A stretch of 64,000 nt of DNA from Maribellus comscasis (GCF_009762775.1 NZ_CP046401.1:7390001-7454000); one strand, 5' to 3'. Shown: positions 48,588-58,802, numbered from the stretch's first letter. Notes: generated by a model from the letters alone, not told the origin. Made by a program: numbers and translations.

Positions 48588-49103
48588 TTAATCGATTTCG
48601 TAAACATGTTTTTCCTTCCGGTTCAGTTCTACCAAACCGCGAAGCACGGTGTAAACCTCCTCCGGTTTGCGGATGGCTTCCAGCCGGAATACCGGGGTAG
48701 TTTTGTCTGAGGTGTAAATAACCAGGTTCCCCAGTCCGAAAAAACGGTAAATCAGTGGCCGGTCCACCTGGAAATCCTTCACACGAAACAGTTCAATGTA
48801 TTCATGTTTGCGGTGTAAAATACCGGAAGTGTATTGTAATTCTTCAGGATTGATTTCATAGCAGATGCAACGGGTTTTAAGAATATGGTACCCCAGTTTT
48901 AACAGGACTGCCATAAACAGGTAAAGAGGCAACCGTATAAGGTGGATTTCAAGATTGCCCAGAATAAGTTCTGTTGGCAAAAATTCGCTGATTGTTCCAC
49001 CCGGAATAAATACCAAAGGGATAAAGAGTAGTACAATCAAAAAATGCCCCAGGTTCACCAACTGGGAAGGCCTGCATTTGATATAAGTTGTATTTTCAAT
49101 CAT
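48588..49103 (-). CDS. PH-domain membrane protein
   Basis: 171 residues. Two hydrophobic segments (LGHFLIVLLFIPLVFIPGG; LPLYLFMAVLLKLGYHIL) then a bacterial PH-like domain (CICYEINPEELQYTSGILHR, YIELFRVKDFQVDRPLIYRF, GNLVIYTSDKTTP). Overlaps the coupling-protein gene by eight bases, so the two are translationally linked. Possible assembly or anchoring aid for the coupling protein. Confidence 0.82.
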   Translation of the reverse strand: MIENTTYIKCRPSQLVNLGHFLIVLLFIPLVFIPGGTISEFLPTELILGNLEIHLIRLPLYLFMAVLLKLGYHILKTRCICYEINPEELQYTSGILHRKHEYIELFRVKDFQVDRPLIYRFFGLGNLVIYTSDKTTPVFRLEAIRKPEEVYTVLRGLVELNRKEKHVYEID

Positions 49104-51042
49104 AATAAGGTTTGTTTTTATTGTTTTGGATTTCTATCACAATGGAGCGGATATCGTTTTGTATCCGCGTGCGGTTGCGTTCAAGGGTCTCTTCTACGTT
49201 GTCAAAATCATAAAAGTCAGGAATCGGGATAAAATGTTTTTCTTCCTGTTCCAGGTTTTTTGTATCCGCTTTTATCAGGCAGTTAAAATTTTTCTGGCTG
49301 ATGTGTTCTCCAAAGTTGTCAGCCACCTGTCCCACCATGTACCCCTGTGGAAGGGTGGCGATTTTCCCTTCAGGCACTAAAAAATCCATCTGCGTGGAAA
49401 ACGAAGTGGACTGGGTGTTGCGGTTAATATTTACCGACTGCCGTTCCTGCAGGATTTTCCCCATTCGGTTCTGGATAAATCTTGCTGTATCACCCACACT
49501 CTGCCCGGCAAAAATATTCCCAATATTGGTCAAAATAGCGTTGGCCTGTTCTTTCCCGTAATCACGGATTAACTGGTCAATGGTCTGTATTCCCAGCAGG
49601 GTGGATATTTGATTCGCTCTTGCCGTGGCTATCAGTGTATCCAGCCCCCGAAAATAAATCGTCGGAAGTTCATCAAAAATTAAGGAGCATTTGTGCTGGT
49701 GCTTCCGGTTAATCACTTTCAGCATCCGGGTAATAAACAGTGACAATACCGCCCCGTACATTTCAATACGGAGGGGATTGTTGGCCAAACATATCACCTT
49801 TGGATATTTTGGATTATTAATATCCAGCGAAAAATCATTTCCCGAGCATATCCAGTAAATTTCCCGGCTGATAATTTTAGAGATTGCTATTTTTAAGCTT
49901 CCGAGTTGCCCTTCCAGTTGTTCATGAGCGCCCCGCTTATGCGCATTCAAAAATGGATTGATAATATTGGTTACATCTTTTTCTCTTGAAAGAACTTCAA
50001 ATAAATCATCATAATCCAGTTGCAATAGTTCGATGGCATGAGGCAACGTACAAAACTCCCCGTTACGGTATTTTTTCAAAAACCAGATTACTGCTACAAA
50101 AAATGAAACCGCGCTTTCCGAAAAAAACTCGCCCTGTTTGCGTATCCATTCCCGATTCAGGTTATACAATACTGTCCGGGAAGCTTCAAAGGCATCGATG
50201 GTGCTTTCCATCAGTTCCGGGGCCAGTGGGTTACAGCGATAAGACTTTTTTATGTCATCAAAATTAATAACATAGAACTCCGCGTTTTCAGGTAAACCTT
50301 TTTTCTTTTTTGCTTTCAGAAAATGGTTATAGGTTACCAGTGATAAATCCGGATATTTAAAATCATAGACGCATAAAGCAAATCCTTTGCCCAGGTGTTG
50401 CCGGATAAAAGGCAGTACCACCGAATAGGATTTTCCTGAACCGGGTGTGCCGACAACCATTGTGCCCCTGAACGGATTGACAACATTAATCCAGCCTTCG
50501 TGTCTTTTGCTCCGGTGTTGATAAAGCATAGGCAGGTTCACAGAAAACTCATTGCTTAGAAAAGATTGTTCCTGCGGGAAACTTTCGTTTTCCAGGTTAA
50601 AGCGGTCTTTCATCAGGTTGACATTGATGAGCTTGGAAATGTTGTCAAAACTAATGTTGAGCATCACAAAACCCAAAAAGGAACAAAGCAGAAATACAAC
50701 TGGTAAGTTATGGCTAAAAAGCAAACTGCCCCAATACAATAATATCCCTGCAAGTACCTGCACAACCAGATTGAAGACTTTTAAATCCCTGTCTTTTTTA
50801 CCCCTGGTACCGATACAGGTTATCATTAAAAACCCCAAACAGGTCAGTTTGGAAATTACCGAACCCGAGAGAAAATCCAGACTCATCAGCTTTTCCAGTA
50901 CCGAAGAAAATTCAGGAATATAAATTCCTTTGTAGATGAAAAAATCAAGCTGGCTAATATACATTGTCAGGAAAAGCAATAAGTAGCTAAAGAACCGGAA
51001 GCCTTCATGCATCTTTTCCAACTCTCTGGATTCGTAGTTCAT
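49096..51042 (-). CDS. VirD4/TraG-type coupling protein
   Basis: 648 residues. Four hydrophobic segments in the first 150 residues, then the ATPase domain: Walker A VVGTPGSGKSYSVVLPF (about residue 205), Walker B CSLIFDELPTIYFRG, and the conserved ATARANQISTLLGIQTIDQL. It brings the relaxase-DNA complex to the mating channel. Lies between TraN and the mob genes on the same strand. Confidence 0.93.
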   Translation of the reverse strand: MNYESRELEKMHEGFRFFSYLLLFLTMYISQLDFFIYKGIYIPEFSSVLEKLMSLDFLSGSVISKLTCLGFLMITCIGTRGKKDRDLKVFNLVVQVLAGILLYWGSLLFSHNLPVVFLLCSFLGFVMLNISFDNISKLINVNLMKDRFNLENESFPQEQSFLSNEFSVNLPMLYQHRSKRHEGWINVVNPFRGTMVVGTPGSGKSYSVVLPFIRQHLGKGFALCVYDFKYPDLSLVTYNHFLKAKKKKGLPENAEFYVINFDDIKKSYRCNPLAPELMESTIDAFEASRTVLYNLNREWIRKQGEFFSESAVSFFVAVIWFLKKYRNGEFCTLPHAIELLQLDYDDLFEVLSREKDVTNIINPFLNAHKRGAHEQLEGQLGSLKIAISKIISREIYWICSGNDFSLDINNPKYPKVICLANNPLRIEMYGAVLSLFITRMLKVINRKHQHKCSLIFDELPTIYFRGLDTLIATARANQISTLLGIQTIDQLIRDYGKEQANAILTNIGNIFAGQSVGDTARFIQNRMGKILQERQSVNINRNTQSTSFSTQMDFLVPEGKIATLPQGYMVGQVADNFGEHISQKNFNCLIKADTKNLEQEEKHFIPIPDFYDFDNVEETLERNRTRIQNDIRSIVIEIQNNKNKPYYD

Positions 51043-51052
51043 TTCCCAGTGC

Positions 51053-51853
51053 TTATTTAATTTTTCGTGCTTTCAGGATATACCTGTCTTTGATTTCAAG
51101 GCTCAATTTTCGTCCGGTATTTCCCAATGCTTTTTCCAGCATTTCGATACGGAGAATCCGTTTTTCGGGAATGGTCAGTTTTGGAAGGACAAATACCTCC
51201 CGCAGAGTAGTTTCTGCAGGGATGGTAGTTATCCCGTAATAGGTAAATTCAGGGTGTAACAGGTATTCCTGAACGTTGGTTGCTTTTATTTGCCGCTTGT
51301 TATCTATCCACCAGTTAAAACCTTCTATTCTGTAACTGATATTGGTTGTATTTGTGATGCTCATTTCAAAAAAGAGCAAATCGTTATTTAGCCCGATATT
51401 ATTCAGCCTGAGAATGATTCCGTCTTTTTTTGTTTTCCGGTTGTGGATGTGCCTGCCCTGTTTAAACAACATCTGACGGCACAACTCTTTCAGGAGATAT
51501 TCAGGAACCGGGCCTTCTGTAAGTGTTCCGGCCTTTTCACCGGAAAAGGATTTCAGGTTATATTCAATGGGTCCAGCTTCTCCGTAGGATACAAGCAGGG
51601 AATAAATTTTCCCGGCACTCACTAGTGTCAGGGAAGATTCCCCTTCAAATGGTTCCGCTGCTTTTACCCGGATTAAGTTGGGATGTTCAGGAACCACTTC
51701 AGAGATAATTTTGAAATGGTCACCTACCTGAAGGTAACTTACCCTTTCAGAACAGATGATATGTGTGGCTTTGGCTTCATTGACCAGGATACAATTTTGT
51801 GCAACAAGTGATAGCTGAAAACTAATTAGCATTGTAATAAATAAAAATTTCAT
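51053..51853 (-). CDS. traN: Conjugative transposon protein TraN (DUF4138)
   Basis: 266 residues with signal peptide (MKFLFITMLISFQLSLVAQ). NEAKATHIICSERVSYLQVG and FFEMSITNTTNISYRIEGFN with TTIPAETTLREVFVLPKL match DUF4138. Predicted outer part of the Bacteroidota mating channel. Sits between TraM and the coupling protein. Confidence 0.9.
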   Translation of the reverse strand: MKFLFITMLISFQLSLVAQNCILVNEAKATHIICSERVSYLQVGDHFKIISEVVPEHPNLIRVKAAEPFEGESSLTLVSAGKIYSLLVSYGEAGPIEYNLKSFSGEKAGTLTEGPVPEYLLKELCRQMLFKQGRHIHNRKTKKDGIILRLNNIGLNNDLLFFEMSITNTTNISYRIEGFNWWIDNKRQIKATNVQEYLLHPEFTYYGITTIPAETTLREVFVLPKLTIPEKRILRIEMLEKALGNTGRKLSLEIKDRYILKARKIK

Positions 51854-51856
51854 GGC

Positions 51857-53035
51857 TTACTGATTTTGATTAATGAGATAAATAAGTGTATTTTTCCGGA
51901 CGGTTACTTTTTTCAGGCGTACCCGTTTTAAAAGGGTCTGTGTGGTGCGGTCTGCTACCCGTATCCCGGCATAAGTCAGCGGATTATCAGTCATTCCAAA
52001 AAGAGAAGAGGTATTGGTACTGCCCCCAACCTCCTTTGTTATTTTCCGGGCAACGTTATCCGGGACATACAGCCCGGGCAATCCATCCAAATCGTGGATG
52101 ACAAGCTTTACGGGAAGAAAATTTTCTCCTACCGGCATTTGGCTAACTGCAATGTGCAGCCGTTCATTTTTAACTTTACAAATCCCGTACAGAAAAGTAC
52201 CCCGGGATATTTTCGCCCCCTCAATGCGGGTGTCTTCCAGCAAACGGAGTTTTACTCGGTTGCCATCCAAAACCGTAGTAGTTTCGTAGATTTCAGCTGT
52301 GATAAGGTTGCTTTTTGTCTCCTCCTTCTGAAATCCGGAACCGTTTTTCTTTTCCAGCGTAAACCGGGCATTTTGTTTTCTTTCCTTCTCCCGCTGCTGC
52401 TGTTGTATTTGCTGAAGGGTAAATTTCAGGGAATCGTTCTGCCGCGATAATACAATATTGTCCTCAAATACTTTATCGAGCTGTTCAATACCTGTCTTTT
52501 GTAAAACTACGTTTGATTGATTGCTCCCTCTTTTAGTTTCATTTGTGTTTTTACGGGATATTGGATAGTTAACTGGTGTCTTATTTAACTTCCCTGTTTT
52601 CCTGACAGGGGGATTTAACTCCCTGTTAATTTCCTGTTCTTTTTGTTTAATATGTGCCAAAAGGTTATTGGAGACATTGACATTCAATTCTTCCTCTTCG
52701 TTTTTGCTAATAAAATCAGCCGAATCTTTTGTCAAAAGCAACACTTCGTTTGATTCTTTCATTGAATCCGGGATTTCAAGGATATGATAATCCGTTGTGG
52801 AAACCTGACCTCCCTGGCTTTCATAGGCTTCCAGTTTATCTTCAATTTCAATGGAACTTTCCGCCTGTGGAATGGTGTAATTGGCTCCCTGCCGGTTATC
52901 CTCGTTTTGATTATTTTCACTATGAGTCCCGGTTGGATTTCCACCTCCCAAAATATAAAATATCAGTACTACAAAAGGCAGCAATACCAACGGAAGGATA
53001 AACAGCGCTTTATTCTTTTTCAGGATTTTCTTCAT
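51857..53035 (-). CDS. traM: Conjugative transposon protein TraM
   Basis: 392 residues. One N-terminal helix (ALFILPLVLLPFVVLIFYIL), a long low-complexity linker with coiled coil about 130-240, then a C-terminal VirB10-like domain (LRLLEDTRIEGAKISRGTFL, LPVKLVIHDLDGLPGLYVP). It spans the periplasm. Start overlaps TraL by 26 bases. Confidence 0.9.
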   Translation of the reverse strand: MKKILKKNKALFILPLVLLPFVVLIFYILGGGNPTGTHSENNQNEDNRQGANYTIPQAESSIEIEDKLEAYESQGGQVSTTDYHILEIPDSMKESNEVLLLTKDSADFISKNEEEELNVNVSNNLLAHIKQKEQEINRELNPPVRKTGKLNKTPVNYPISRKNTNETKRGSNQSNVVLQKTGIEQLDKVFEDNIVLSRQNDSLKFTLQQIQQQQREKERKQNARFTLEKKNGSGFQKEETKSNLITAEIYETTTVLDGNRVKLRLLEDTRIEGAKISRGTFLYGICKVKNERLHIAVSQMPVGENFLPVKLVIHDLDGLPGLYVPDNVARKITKEVGGSTNTSSLFGMTDNPLTYAGIRVADRTTQTLLKRVRLKKVTVRKNTLIYLINQNQ

Positions 53036-53345
53036 GGATTTTCTGTTTTAGCTGTTGTTCAAATGAATCGACCGGCATTTCCAAAGCATTTGCCTTGGTT
53101 GGATTTTGAGCAGTATTTACTTCTTCCGGGTTTTTACCTAAATTTTTATGTTTTACTGTTACCGGGGGAAACCAGATAAAAGAAAAGACAAACAGCAGGA
53201 ACAAAACGGAAAGGGAGATTATCCACTTTCTTTTTCTTGCCTGCGGACGAAGTAATGTATCTTTTTCATCCAGTCCGTTTATCCACCGGGTAAACCGGCT
53301 TACGTCCTGAAATTGTTTCTCCTGTTTATTTTGACTTGTATTCAT
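53010..53345 (-). CDS. traL: Conjugative transposon protein TraL (DUF3989-like)
   Basis: 111 residues, one membrane helix (WIISLSVLFLLFVFSFIWF) after a charged N-terminus (FTRWINGLDEKDTLLRPQAR). Position between TraK and TraM and the size fit TraL. Sequence alone is weak evidence. Confidence 0.65.
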   Translation of the reverse strand: MNTSQNKQEKQFQDVSRFTRWINGLDEKDTLLRPQARKRKWIISLSVLFLLFVFSFIWFPPVTVKHKNLGKNPEEVNTAQNPTKANALEMPVDSFEQQLKQKIHEENPEKE

Positions 53346-53356
53346 TGGTAAAAAAA

Positions 53357-53983
53357 TTAAAAGGATTTTCTGCGTATGGTTTCAATGTCATTGTTATCCA
53401 CAATCCGCCATCTTTCCATTAAAAATCCATGGGGGTTGTTATCGGTTCGTGAGATGTTTCGCAGGTGGCCTGTGGTTTCCAGATTACGCAGTGTAATGTT
53501 GGATGTCCGCACAATTTTCTGTTTCCCGTAATAGGTAAATGAATACGGGTACGATGAAAAATCCAGGTGAATGGAATCGGTACTGATTGTCATGCTGATA
53601 TCCGAGGCAATCACCTGATTATAGACATTATTTTCCTTAAATGAGCGGTACTGGTCCATCGCTGACCGGTCAGCCAGGTAAAGGGCTTCCCGGATATTAT
53701 TTTCGATATATTCTTTGTCGGGTTCCAATGTAAAAAACAGCTCATGGAACCGTTTTACATGATCCCGTGCTTCTGCATCCCTGTTCTCGGAAATGTCCTC
53801 GCGAAGTGCAACCAGCAGGGATTTTCCGTTATCCAGCACGTATATTTTTTGCCGGGAATCTTCCACCATCCGGACGGAAAGGGTAAATATATAGCTGCTC
53901 AACCCGATAACCACCAGGCTTACCGTCAGCAAAACATAGACAGTAAACCGGAACTTTCTTTGAATATCAAATTGTTTTTTCAT
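53357..53983 (-). CDS. traK: Conjugative transposon protein TraK
   Basis: 208 residues, one N-terminal helix (VYVLLTVSLVVIGLSSYIFT), then a VirB8-like periplasmic domain (DHVKRFHELFFTLEPDKEYI, LADRSAMDQYRSFKENNVYN, LMERWRIVDNNDIETIRR). Matches TraK in length and pattern. Eleven bases before TraL. Confidence 0.9.
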   Translation of the reverse strand: MKKQFDIQRKFRFTVYVLLTVSLVVIGLSSYIFTLSVRMVEDSRQKIYVLDNGKSLLVALREDISENRDAEARDHVKRFHELFFTLEPDKEYIENNIREALYLADRSAMDQYRSFKENNVYNQVIASDISMTISTDSIHLDFSSYPYSFTYYGKQKIVRTSNITLRNLETTGHLRNISRTDNNPHGFLMERWRIVDNNDIETIRRKSF

Positions 53984-54005
53984 GTTTGTGCACTGTGTTA
54001 GTCCG

Positions 54006-54956
54006 TTATCTCATGGCACCTCTGGTCGCTGCCATTACTGCAGCCGTTCTTACCATTCTTCCTCCGCCGGTGTTGGTGCCAGAGGCCTGTATTATCCACG
54101 AAGCAATTTTGGGTACCAGCGCTATTCCAATAATACCGCAGATGGGAACCACGAGGTTGGAAACATAAAACAGTTGCGGCTGGTAAATGGGCAAAGCGTT
54201 TATCATGGCTATTTCGGAATCCAGAACAAAAATCAGTATTTCCTGTACCAGTGAAAGAATCAACAAAGCAATGGGCAGGTACAGGTTGACGTTGATAAAC
54301 CGGGCAATCCATTGCAGGTAGTTGTCCTGAAATCCGTCAAAGATAGACAGGGCAAATACCAGTGGCCCGAATATGACAAGCAGGATACAAAAGACAGTCC
54401 GTAAAAAAGCAATCAGGTAAACGAGTACCTCAAAAATGGTTTCAAACAGTTGCCGGATGGCATCCATGATGTAAAAGTTGATTTGATTCTGGATGGCTCT
54501 GCCGGTAACAATATTATAGGTAGTCAGCAACAGGTTAATCCCTTTGTCCCATAGTTGCGATTCTTTTTCTTCGTTTTCATAAAAAATGGGCAAATCAGTT
54601 GCTATTATCGCCTGTTGTTTTTCATCGAGTTTTTCTTTGACAATGTGTTTTTTATCTGCGTAAACCGCTTCCGAAAGGTTAGTCAGTCCTTTGGTCGGAA
54701 CCATCAGAAGGTTGACAAAAGGACCCCAGAATGTAATGACCAAAAGCAAGGCAAACGGTCTGAGTAATGGAAGGATATAAACCGGGTTATCAGCGATCAG
54801 TTGCTCATAAATCCTTTTCGAGATATAGAAAAAAGCGGCAATTCCGCCAATAGCCCTTGCCATGTTGATAAGAACATTGGCATGGCCTATTCCTGAACTG
54901 ACAAGAAAATCAGTAAATGTAAAAAAGTCCCTTGTTGTAATAACCTGTACTAACAT
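54006..54956 (-). CDS. traJ: Conjugative transposon protein TraJ
   Basis: 316 residues with six or so membrane helices (INMARAIGGIAAFFYISKRI, LRPFALLLVITFWGPFVNLL, FCILLVIFGPLVFALSIF, LYLPIALLILSLVQEILIF, VVPICGIIGIALVPKIASWI). VirB6-like inner-membrane channel part; matches TraJ by length and order. Confidence 0.9.
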   Translation of the reverse strand: MLVQVITTRDFFTFTDFLVSSGIGHANVLINMARAIGGIAAFFYISKRIYEQLIADNPVYILPLLRPFALLLVITFWGPFVNLLMVPTKGLTNLSEAVYADKKHIVKEKLDEKQQAIIATDLPIFYENEEKESQLWDKGINLLLTTYNIVTGRAIQNQINFYIMDAIRQLFETIFEVLVYLIAFLRTVFCILLVIFGPLVFALSIFDGFQDNYLQWIARFINVNLYLPIALLILSLVQEILIFVLDSEIAMINALPIYQPQLFYVSNLVVPICGIIGIALVPKIASWIIQASGTNTGGGRMVRTAAVMAATRGAMR

Positions 54957-54966
54957 AGCTTGAGGT

Positions 54967-55704
54967 TTATTGGGTTAAAAAGGAATAGCTGGTGGATGTC
55001 GTTTCTCCGAAGTTTTCAAAAAACTGCAGTTTTTTAAATGTATAGTCCAGTTCACCGTGAAGACGGTTGAGTTCTGTTTGAAGTTCCCCGAACGAATTTA
55101 CTTTTTGTCCATGGCCTGATTCCAGCAGGTTAACCAGCAGGAAACGCATAAAAAGTTCATCGGTTTCTTTCTCCAGGAGTTTCTTAACTTCAAAGCCGGT
55201 ATAGAGTTCATCAAATCGATCTGTTTTTTGGTATGCTTCAACAAACTTCTCAGCCAGTTTATAAATGTCTTCCAGCTCATCAAATCTTGCACTGAACACC
55301 TTTTGCTCAATTTCATTTTGCAGTTTCGTGTTGTTTTTGATGCCTGTGGTTTTCTCAAACCTTCCCTTCATCCGGGAACGTTCAAGCAATTTTGAGGCGA
55401 TCCGGAGTAGCCCAGTTTTCAATTCCCCGGAGATTTCGGATTCGTCTGTAACCGGAAGCGCTTCCGTCACATAGTAGTGGGATGGCCAGATACGTACAAA
55501 AACATAGGGCGTCGGAAATATGAATCCTTTAAAGGCAATAAAAGTCAACGGGTAACTTCCGTTCATATCAGGATAAGTCCCGGTCCATTTTTTTATTTCA
55601 AATACCTGCCCATGGGACTGGTCTGTCTGAAGTAAAACTACGGTCAGTGCAAGCAGGAAAATCCGGATCCAGAAAGTTTTTATTTTGTTTTTTCTTGTTT
55701 TCAT
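54967..55704 (-). CDS. Secreted protein of the tra operon, unknown family
   Basis: 245 residues with signal peptide (FLLALTVVLLQTDQSHGQ). FKGFIFPTPYVFVRIWPSHY and a helical second half. I do not recognise it. It occupies the place between the TraI-like protein and TraJ; probably a periplasmic transfer component. Confidence 0.6.
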   Translation of the reverse strand: MKTRKNKIKTFWIRIFLLALTVVLLQTDQSHGQVFEIKKWTGTYPDMNGSYPLTFIAFKGFIFPTPYVFVRIWPSHYYVTEALPVTDESEISGELKTGLLRIASKLLERSRMKGRFEKTTGIKNNTKLQNEIEQKVFSARFDELEDIYKLAEKFVEAYQKTDRFDELYTGFEVKKLLEKETDELFMRFLLVNLLESGHGQKVNSFGELQTELNRLHGELDYTFKKLQFFENFGETTSTSYSFLTQ

Positions 55705-55715
55705 ATGGTGATAGT

Positions 55716-56366
55716 TTACTGGTAAAGGCTGTAATAAAGCGCAAAGGTTTCGAGGATTCCGCTTTCCCTGCTTTTCACATAAGAAGTGTACAGAAGTTTA
55801 TTATAGAGATAGCTGATAGTTCCGTAGTGTTGTTTTACACTTGTGTAGATTTCGTTGATGGTATCATAACGCTGTTTGTCATCCATCATAAACAGGTCGT
55901 CCTGCAGAATGGTGTTAAGAATTGTCGTCACCAGTTGCCTGCTGTCATCAAGGATGATATCAAAGGATTCCACGATTACTGCTGCCTGTTGGTTGGTAAA
56001 ATTTTCATCCTGTACCAACAGGGGAAGCTTTTCAGTGTAAACATTAACTACTTTTCCAAGCAGTTCACGGGTTTCCTGCACCCGTTTGTAGTCTTTTATC
56101 AGGGTAGATACTTTTTCCAGGCTGGTCAGCATTTTCTGGTCGATGCCAAGTATTTCACCGGTGAGGCCTTTAATGTCCCCGTTTAATGCTTCTATCAGGA
56201 CATTGTACCAATTGATTTTGGAAAGAATACCTTTCTCCTCTGTCCAGAGCGCTTCGCGCTGTATTCCGGCTCCGATATCGGTAACCGGTGTTTGGGAGTA
56301 TACTGGCTCAGCAAAAAAACCGGTGGTAAAGACAGTAAGTAAAATGGGTAATAAAAAGAATTTCAT
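55716..56366 (-). CDS. TraI-like periplasmic protein of the tra operon
   Basis: 216 residues with signal peptide (MKFFLLPILLTVFTTGFFAE). Mostly helical (EKVSTLIKDYKRVQETRELL, DDSRQLVTTILNTILQDDLF). The place after the VirB4 ATPase and before TraJ is that of TraI (DUF4141) in CTnDOT-type elements, and the helical build is VirB5-like. The assignment is by position. Confidence 0.5.
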   Translation of the reverse strand: MKFFLLPILLTVFTTGFFAEPVYSQTPVTDIGAGIQREALWTEEKGILSKINWYNVLIEALNGDIKGLTGEILGIDQKMLTSLEKVSTLIKDYKRVQETRELLGKVVNVYTEKLPLLVQDENFTNQQAAVIVESFDIILDDSRQLVTTILNTILQDDLFMMDDKQRYDTINEIYTSVKQHYGTISYLYNKLLYTSYVKSRESGILETFALYYSLYQ

Positions 56367-56401
56367 GGTTTTTGTTTTTAATGGTTAATACTATTTGTTT
56401 G

Positions 56402-58798
56402 TTACATGGATTCGAGGATTTCAAAAAGGGTATTATTTCCCTGTAGTTTTTTAAGAATTAGCTCTTTCTCCTTCTGCTCGCTGGTATAACAGTAATATTC
56501 CGGCCGGCTGACTTCCAGGGCAAATACTTTTGAGCTTGCCCCAAGTGCGATAAATACTTCTTTAAATTTTCTGTCTGCCGGAAGGTTTTTATTAACAGAC
56601 AGGACCTGTTCCTTCTGGAACTCCGTCAGTCCCAGCACCTGGCTTATCTGTCCAAACTTGTTTTTGAACTTACCCATGTCCAGCAAAATCCTTGTATCGG
56701 CGTTATTGATTATTGCATCCCGGATAATGGGCGATGAAATGACATCATCCACCTCCTGGGTAACCACTATAGCCTCACCAAAAAATTTGCGGATAGTTTT
56801 AAAGAAGTATTTTACATAGCCGGCCATTTGCGACGTAGCAATTGCTTTCCAGGCTTCTTCCACACAGATAACCTTACGGACACCTTTTAGCTTTCGCATT
56901 TTCTGCAGGAAAATGTCCATGATTATCAGTGTGGCTACCGGGAAAATTACCGGGTGGTCCTTGATATTGTCCAGTTCAAATACCAGGAACGGACAGGTAA
57001 AAAACTCATCGGTTTGCATAGGTTTGTTCAGCAGGTAATCGTATTCCCCACCATTGTAGTATTTCCCCAGGATAAAAAAGAACTCATTGCTGTTAAACTC
57101 CAGAGATTGTTCTTCCACCAGTTGCGGAATATATTCCAGGCAAAAGTTGTAATACCCGTTAAAGGACCTCTCCAGGTTTTCAGTTTTGAAAAACTCGGAA
57201 ACCGACCGTGCAATCACGTCCTTTTCCATTTCTGAGAGGTTTTCCTTATAGATAGTATAAAGCACTGAAAGAATGGTTTGCCGGTGTTCCATATCTGCTT
57301 CCCCGCCAGCAACAAAAGGATTGAAGGAAATGGGATTTTCTTCCGTAAACTCTACCAGTCTTGCCCCGCCTTTATCCTTTAATTGTTCATCTAAATAGCG
57401 GGTAAGCAATTCATAGCTTCTCCCCACATCCAGCAAAACGATATGGCAGTTTCCGTTTTCAGCATACTGTCTTAAAAAATGATTGGTAAAAAAAGATTTC
57501 CCTGAGCCGGAACCGCCAATAATAATTTTGTTGCGGTTATGGATAATATTCCGACGCATAGGCTCATCCGATAAATCAATTTTCACAGGGCAGCCTTCCT
57601 GTCGGTTGGAAAGCCGGATGGTAAATTCCGATGTACTGTCTGTTACCGGGCCTTCAAAATTAGTCAGGCAACAGGCTTGTGGCACCTGCGTAATAAACAG
57701 TTCTGTTTCGGGCAGTTGGGTGGAAAACGGCACACAGACAAAAAAGAGCAGCGGTAAATCAAAGGTATGCTGGTAAGGGAAACAGTTCATTTGTGAAAAA
57801 GCGGAGCCGGTCTCACTTTTGTATTGTTTCAATTCTCTGAGAGAGCTTTCCATTAGGACAACATTAAAGTGGGTTTTTACTATCTTTTCTCCTGTAGATT
57901 GTACCGTGTCCAGAAAATTTTCAATCAGGCCTGCGTTCACTTTATTCTCAGATGAGAACCGGGAAAGGCTGTATATTTTTTTGTAATTGCTTTCCAGTGT
58001 TGCTTTGACTTCCTGTTGTCCGGGCACATAAATAAACTGGTTGGTGATATGTGAAAACGGAAGGTGCCATGTTACCGGGTAAGTAAAGGAAACCGGCAGG
58101 CCGGTACGGGGATGGCCGGTCAATGGTCTTAGCTCTGACGGGACATGTGTATAGTCGCTCAGGCTCAAAATCTCCACAAACCTGTCCATCACCCGCAGCC
58201 GGTCCCGGAAATCTATCCCTCCCAGCACGGGTTGTCCTTCCCTGAAGTTCAGGGTAAGATACCGTTCAATCAATCCCGGTTGTTTATCGTCCCCGACAGC
58301 CTGTTCTCTTGTTACCGGTTCACATACAATCCCGTTCTGTGTAAACAGTGACACCAGGTTGGAACGCAGTTCCCCTGCTTTTTCATTCATCCACGATTCC
58401 TGCATCTTTTGTTTTTTTGAAAACAAAAGGGCCGAACTCAGGTAGTTTTTTAACAAACCCACATTCAGCATGCTGATATACATGTAACATTCATGTTCGA
58501 GATATGACCTGCCTTTAAAAAGTTTTAAATAGCTTTTATCAAGGCTGTCCTGGTTAATTGTTTCTGAAAACGCCCCTGCTAAAAAAAAATCCTGTTTGTG
58601 CAACAAAGTGTTTTCCGGTAACAAATTTACTGCCCGCCCGAAAGTGTCATGCAGTAAATATAGTTGTTCGTTACTGCATGACAGTAGTTCGGGAAGCCTG
58701 AGTTTAAGTCCGAAACTCAAATCCAGGTTATCGGAGACAAGGATATCCCCGTGAAATCCAAGAACAGGCAGGCACTTTTCAATGGGTTTTGCTTTCAT
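56402..58798 (-). CDS. traG: TraG-family conjugation ATPase (VirB4-like)
   Basis: Start ATG 58798 (MKAKPIEKCLPVLGFHGDIL) chosen because an upstream in-frame ATG at 58879 would overlap TraF. 798 residues. Walker A IIGGSGSGKSFFTNHFLR, Walker B KVICVEEAWKAIA, and conserved EAIVVTQEVDDVI. It powers pilus or channel assembly at the inner membrane. Four bases after TraF. Confidence 0.95.
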   Translation of the reverse strand: MKAKPIEKCLPVLGFHGDILVSDNLDLSFGLKLRLPELLSCSNEQLYLLHDTFGRAVNLLPENTLLHKQDFFLAGAFSETINQDSLDKSYLKLFKGRSYLEHECYMYISMLNVGLLKNYLSSALLFSKKQKMQESWMNEKAGELRSNLVSLFTQNGIVCEPVTREQAVGDDKQPGLIERYLTLNFREGQPVLGGIDFRDRLRVMDRFVEILSLSDYTHVPSELRPLTGHPRTGLPVSFTYPVTWHLPFSHITNQFIYVPGQQEVKATLESNYKKIYSLSRFSSENKVNAGLIENFLDTVQSTGEKIVKTHFNVVLMESSLRELKQYKSETGSAFSQMNCFPYQHTFDLPLLFFVCVPFSTQLPETELFITQVPQACCLTNFEGPVTDSTSEFTIRLSNRQEGCPVKIDLSDEPMRRNIIHNRNKIIIGGSGSGKSFFTNHFLRQYAENGNCHIVLLDVGRSYELLTRYLDEQLKDKGGARLVEFTEENPISFNPFVAGGEADMEHRQTILSVLYTIYKENLSEMEKDVIARSVSEFFKTENLERSFNGYYNFCLEYIPQLVEEQSLEFNSNEFFFILGKYYNGGEYDYLLNKPMQTDEFFTCPFLVFELDNIKDHPVIFPVATLIIMDIFLQKMRKLKGVRKVICVEEAWKAIATSQMAGYVKYFFKTIRKFFGEAIVVTQEVDDVISSPIIRDAIINNADTRILLDMGKFKNKFGQISQVLGLTEFQKEQVLSVNKNLPADRKFKEVFIALGASSKVFALEVSRPEYYCYTSEQKEKELILKKLQGNNTLFEILESM

Positions 58799-58802
58799 GA
58801 CT

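Noticed and set aside
49126..49561. Plus-strand frames inside the coupling-protein gene
   Set aside because: Antisense shadows of a strongly supported gene.
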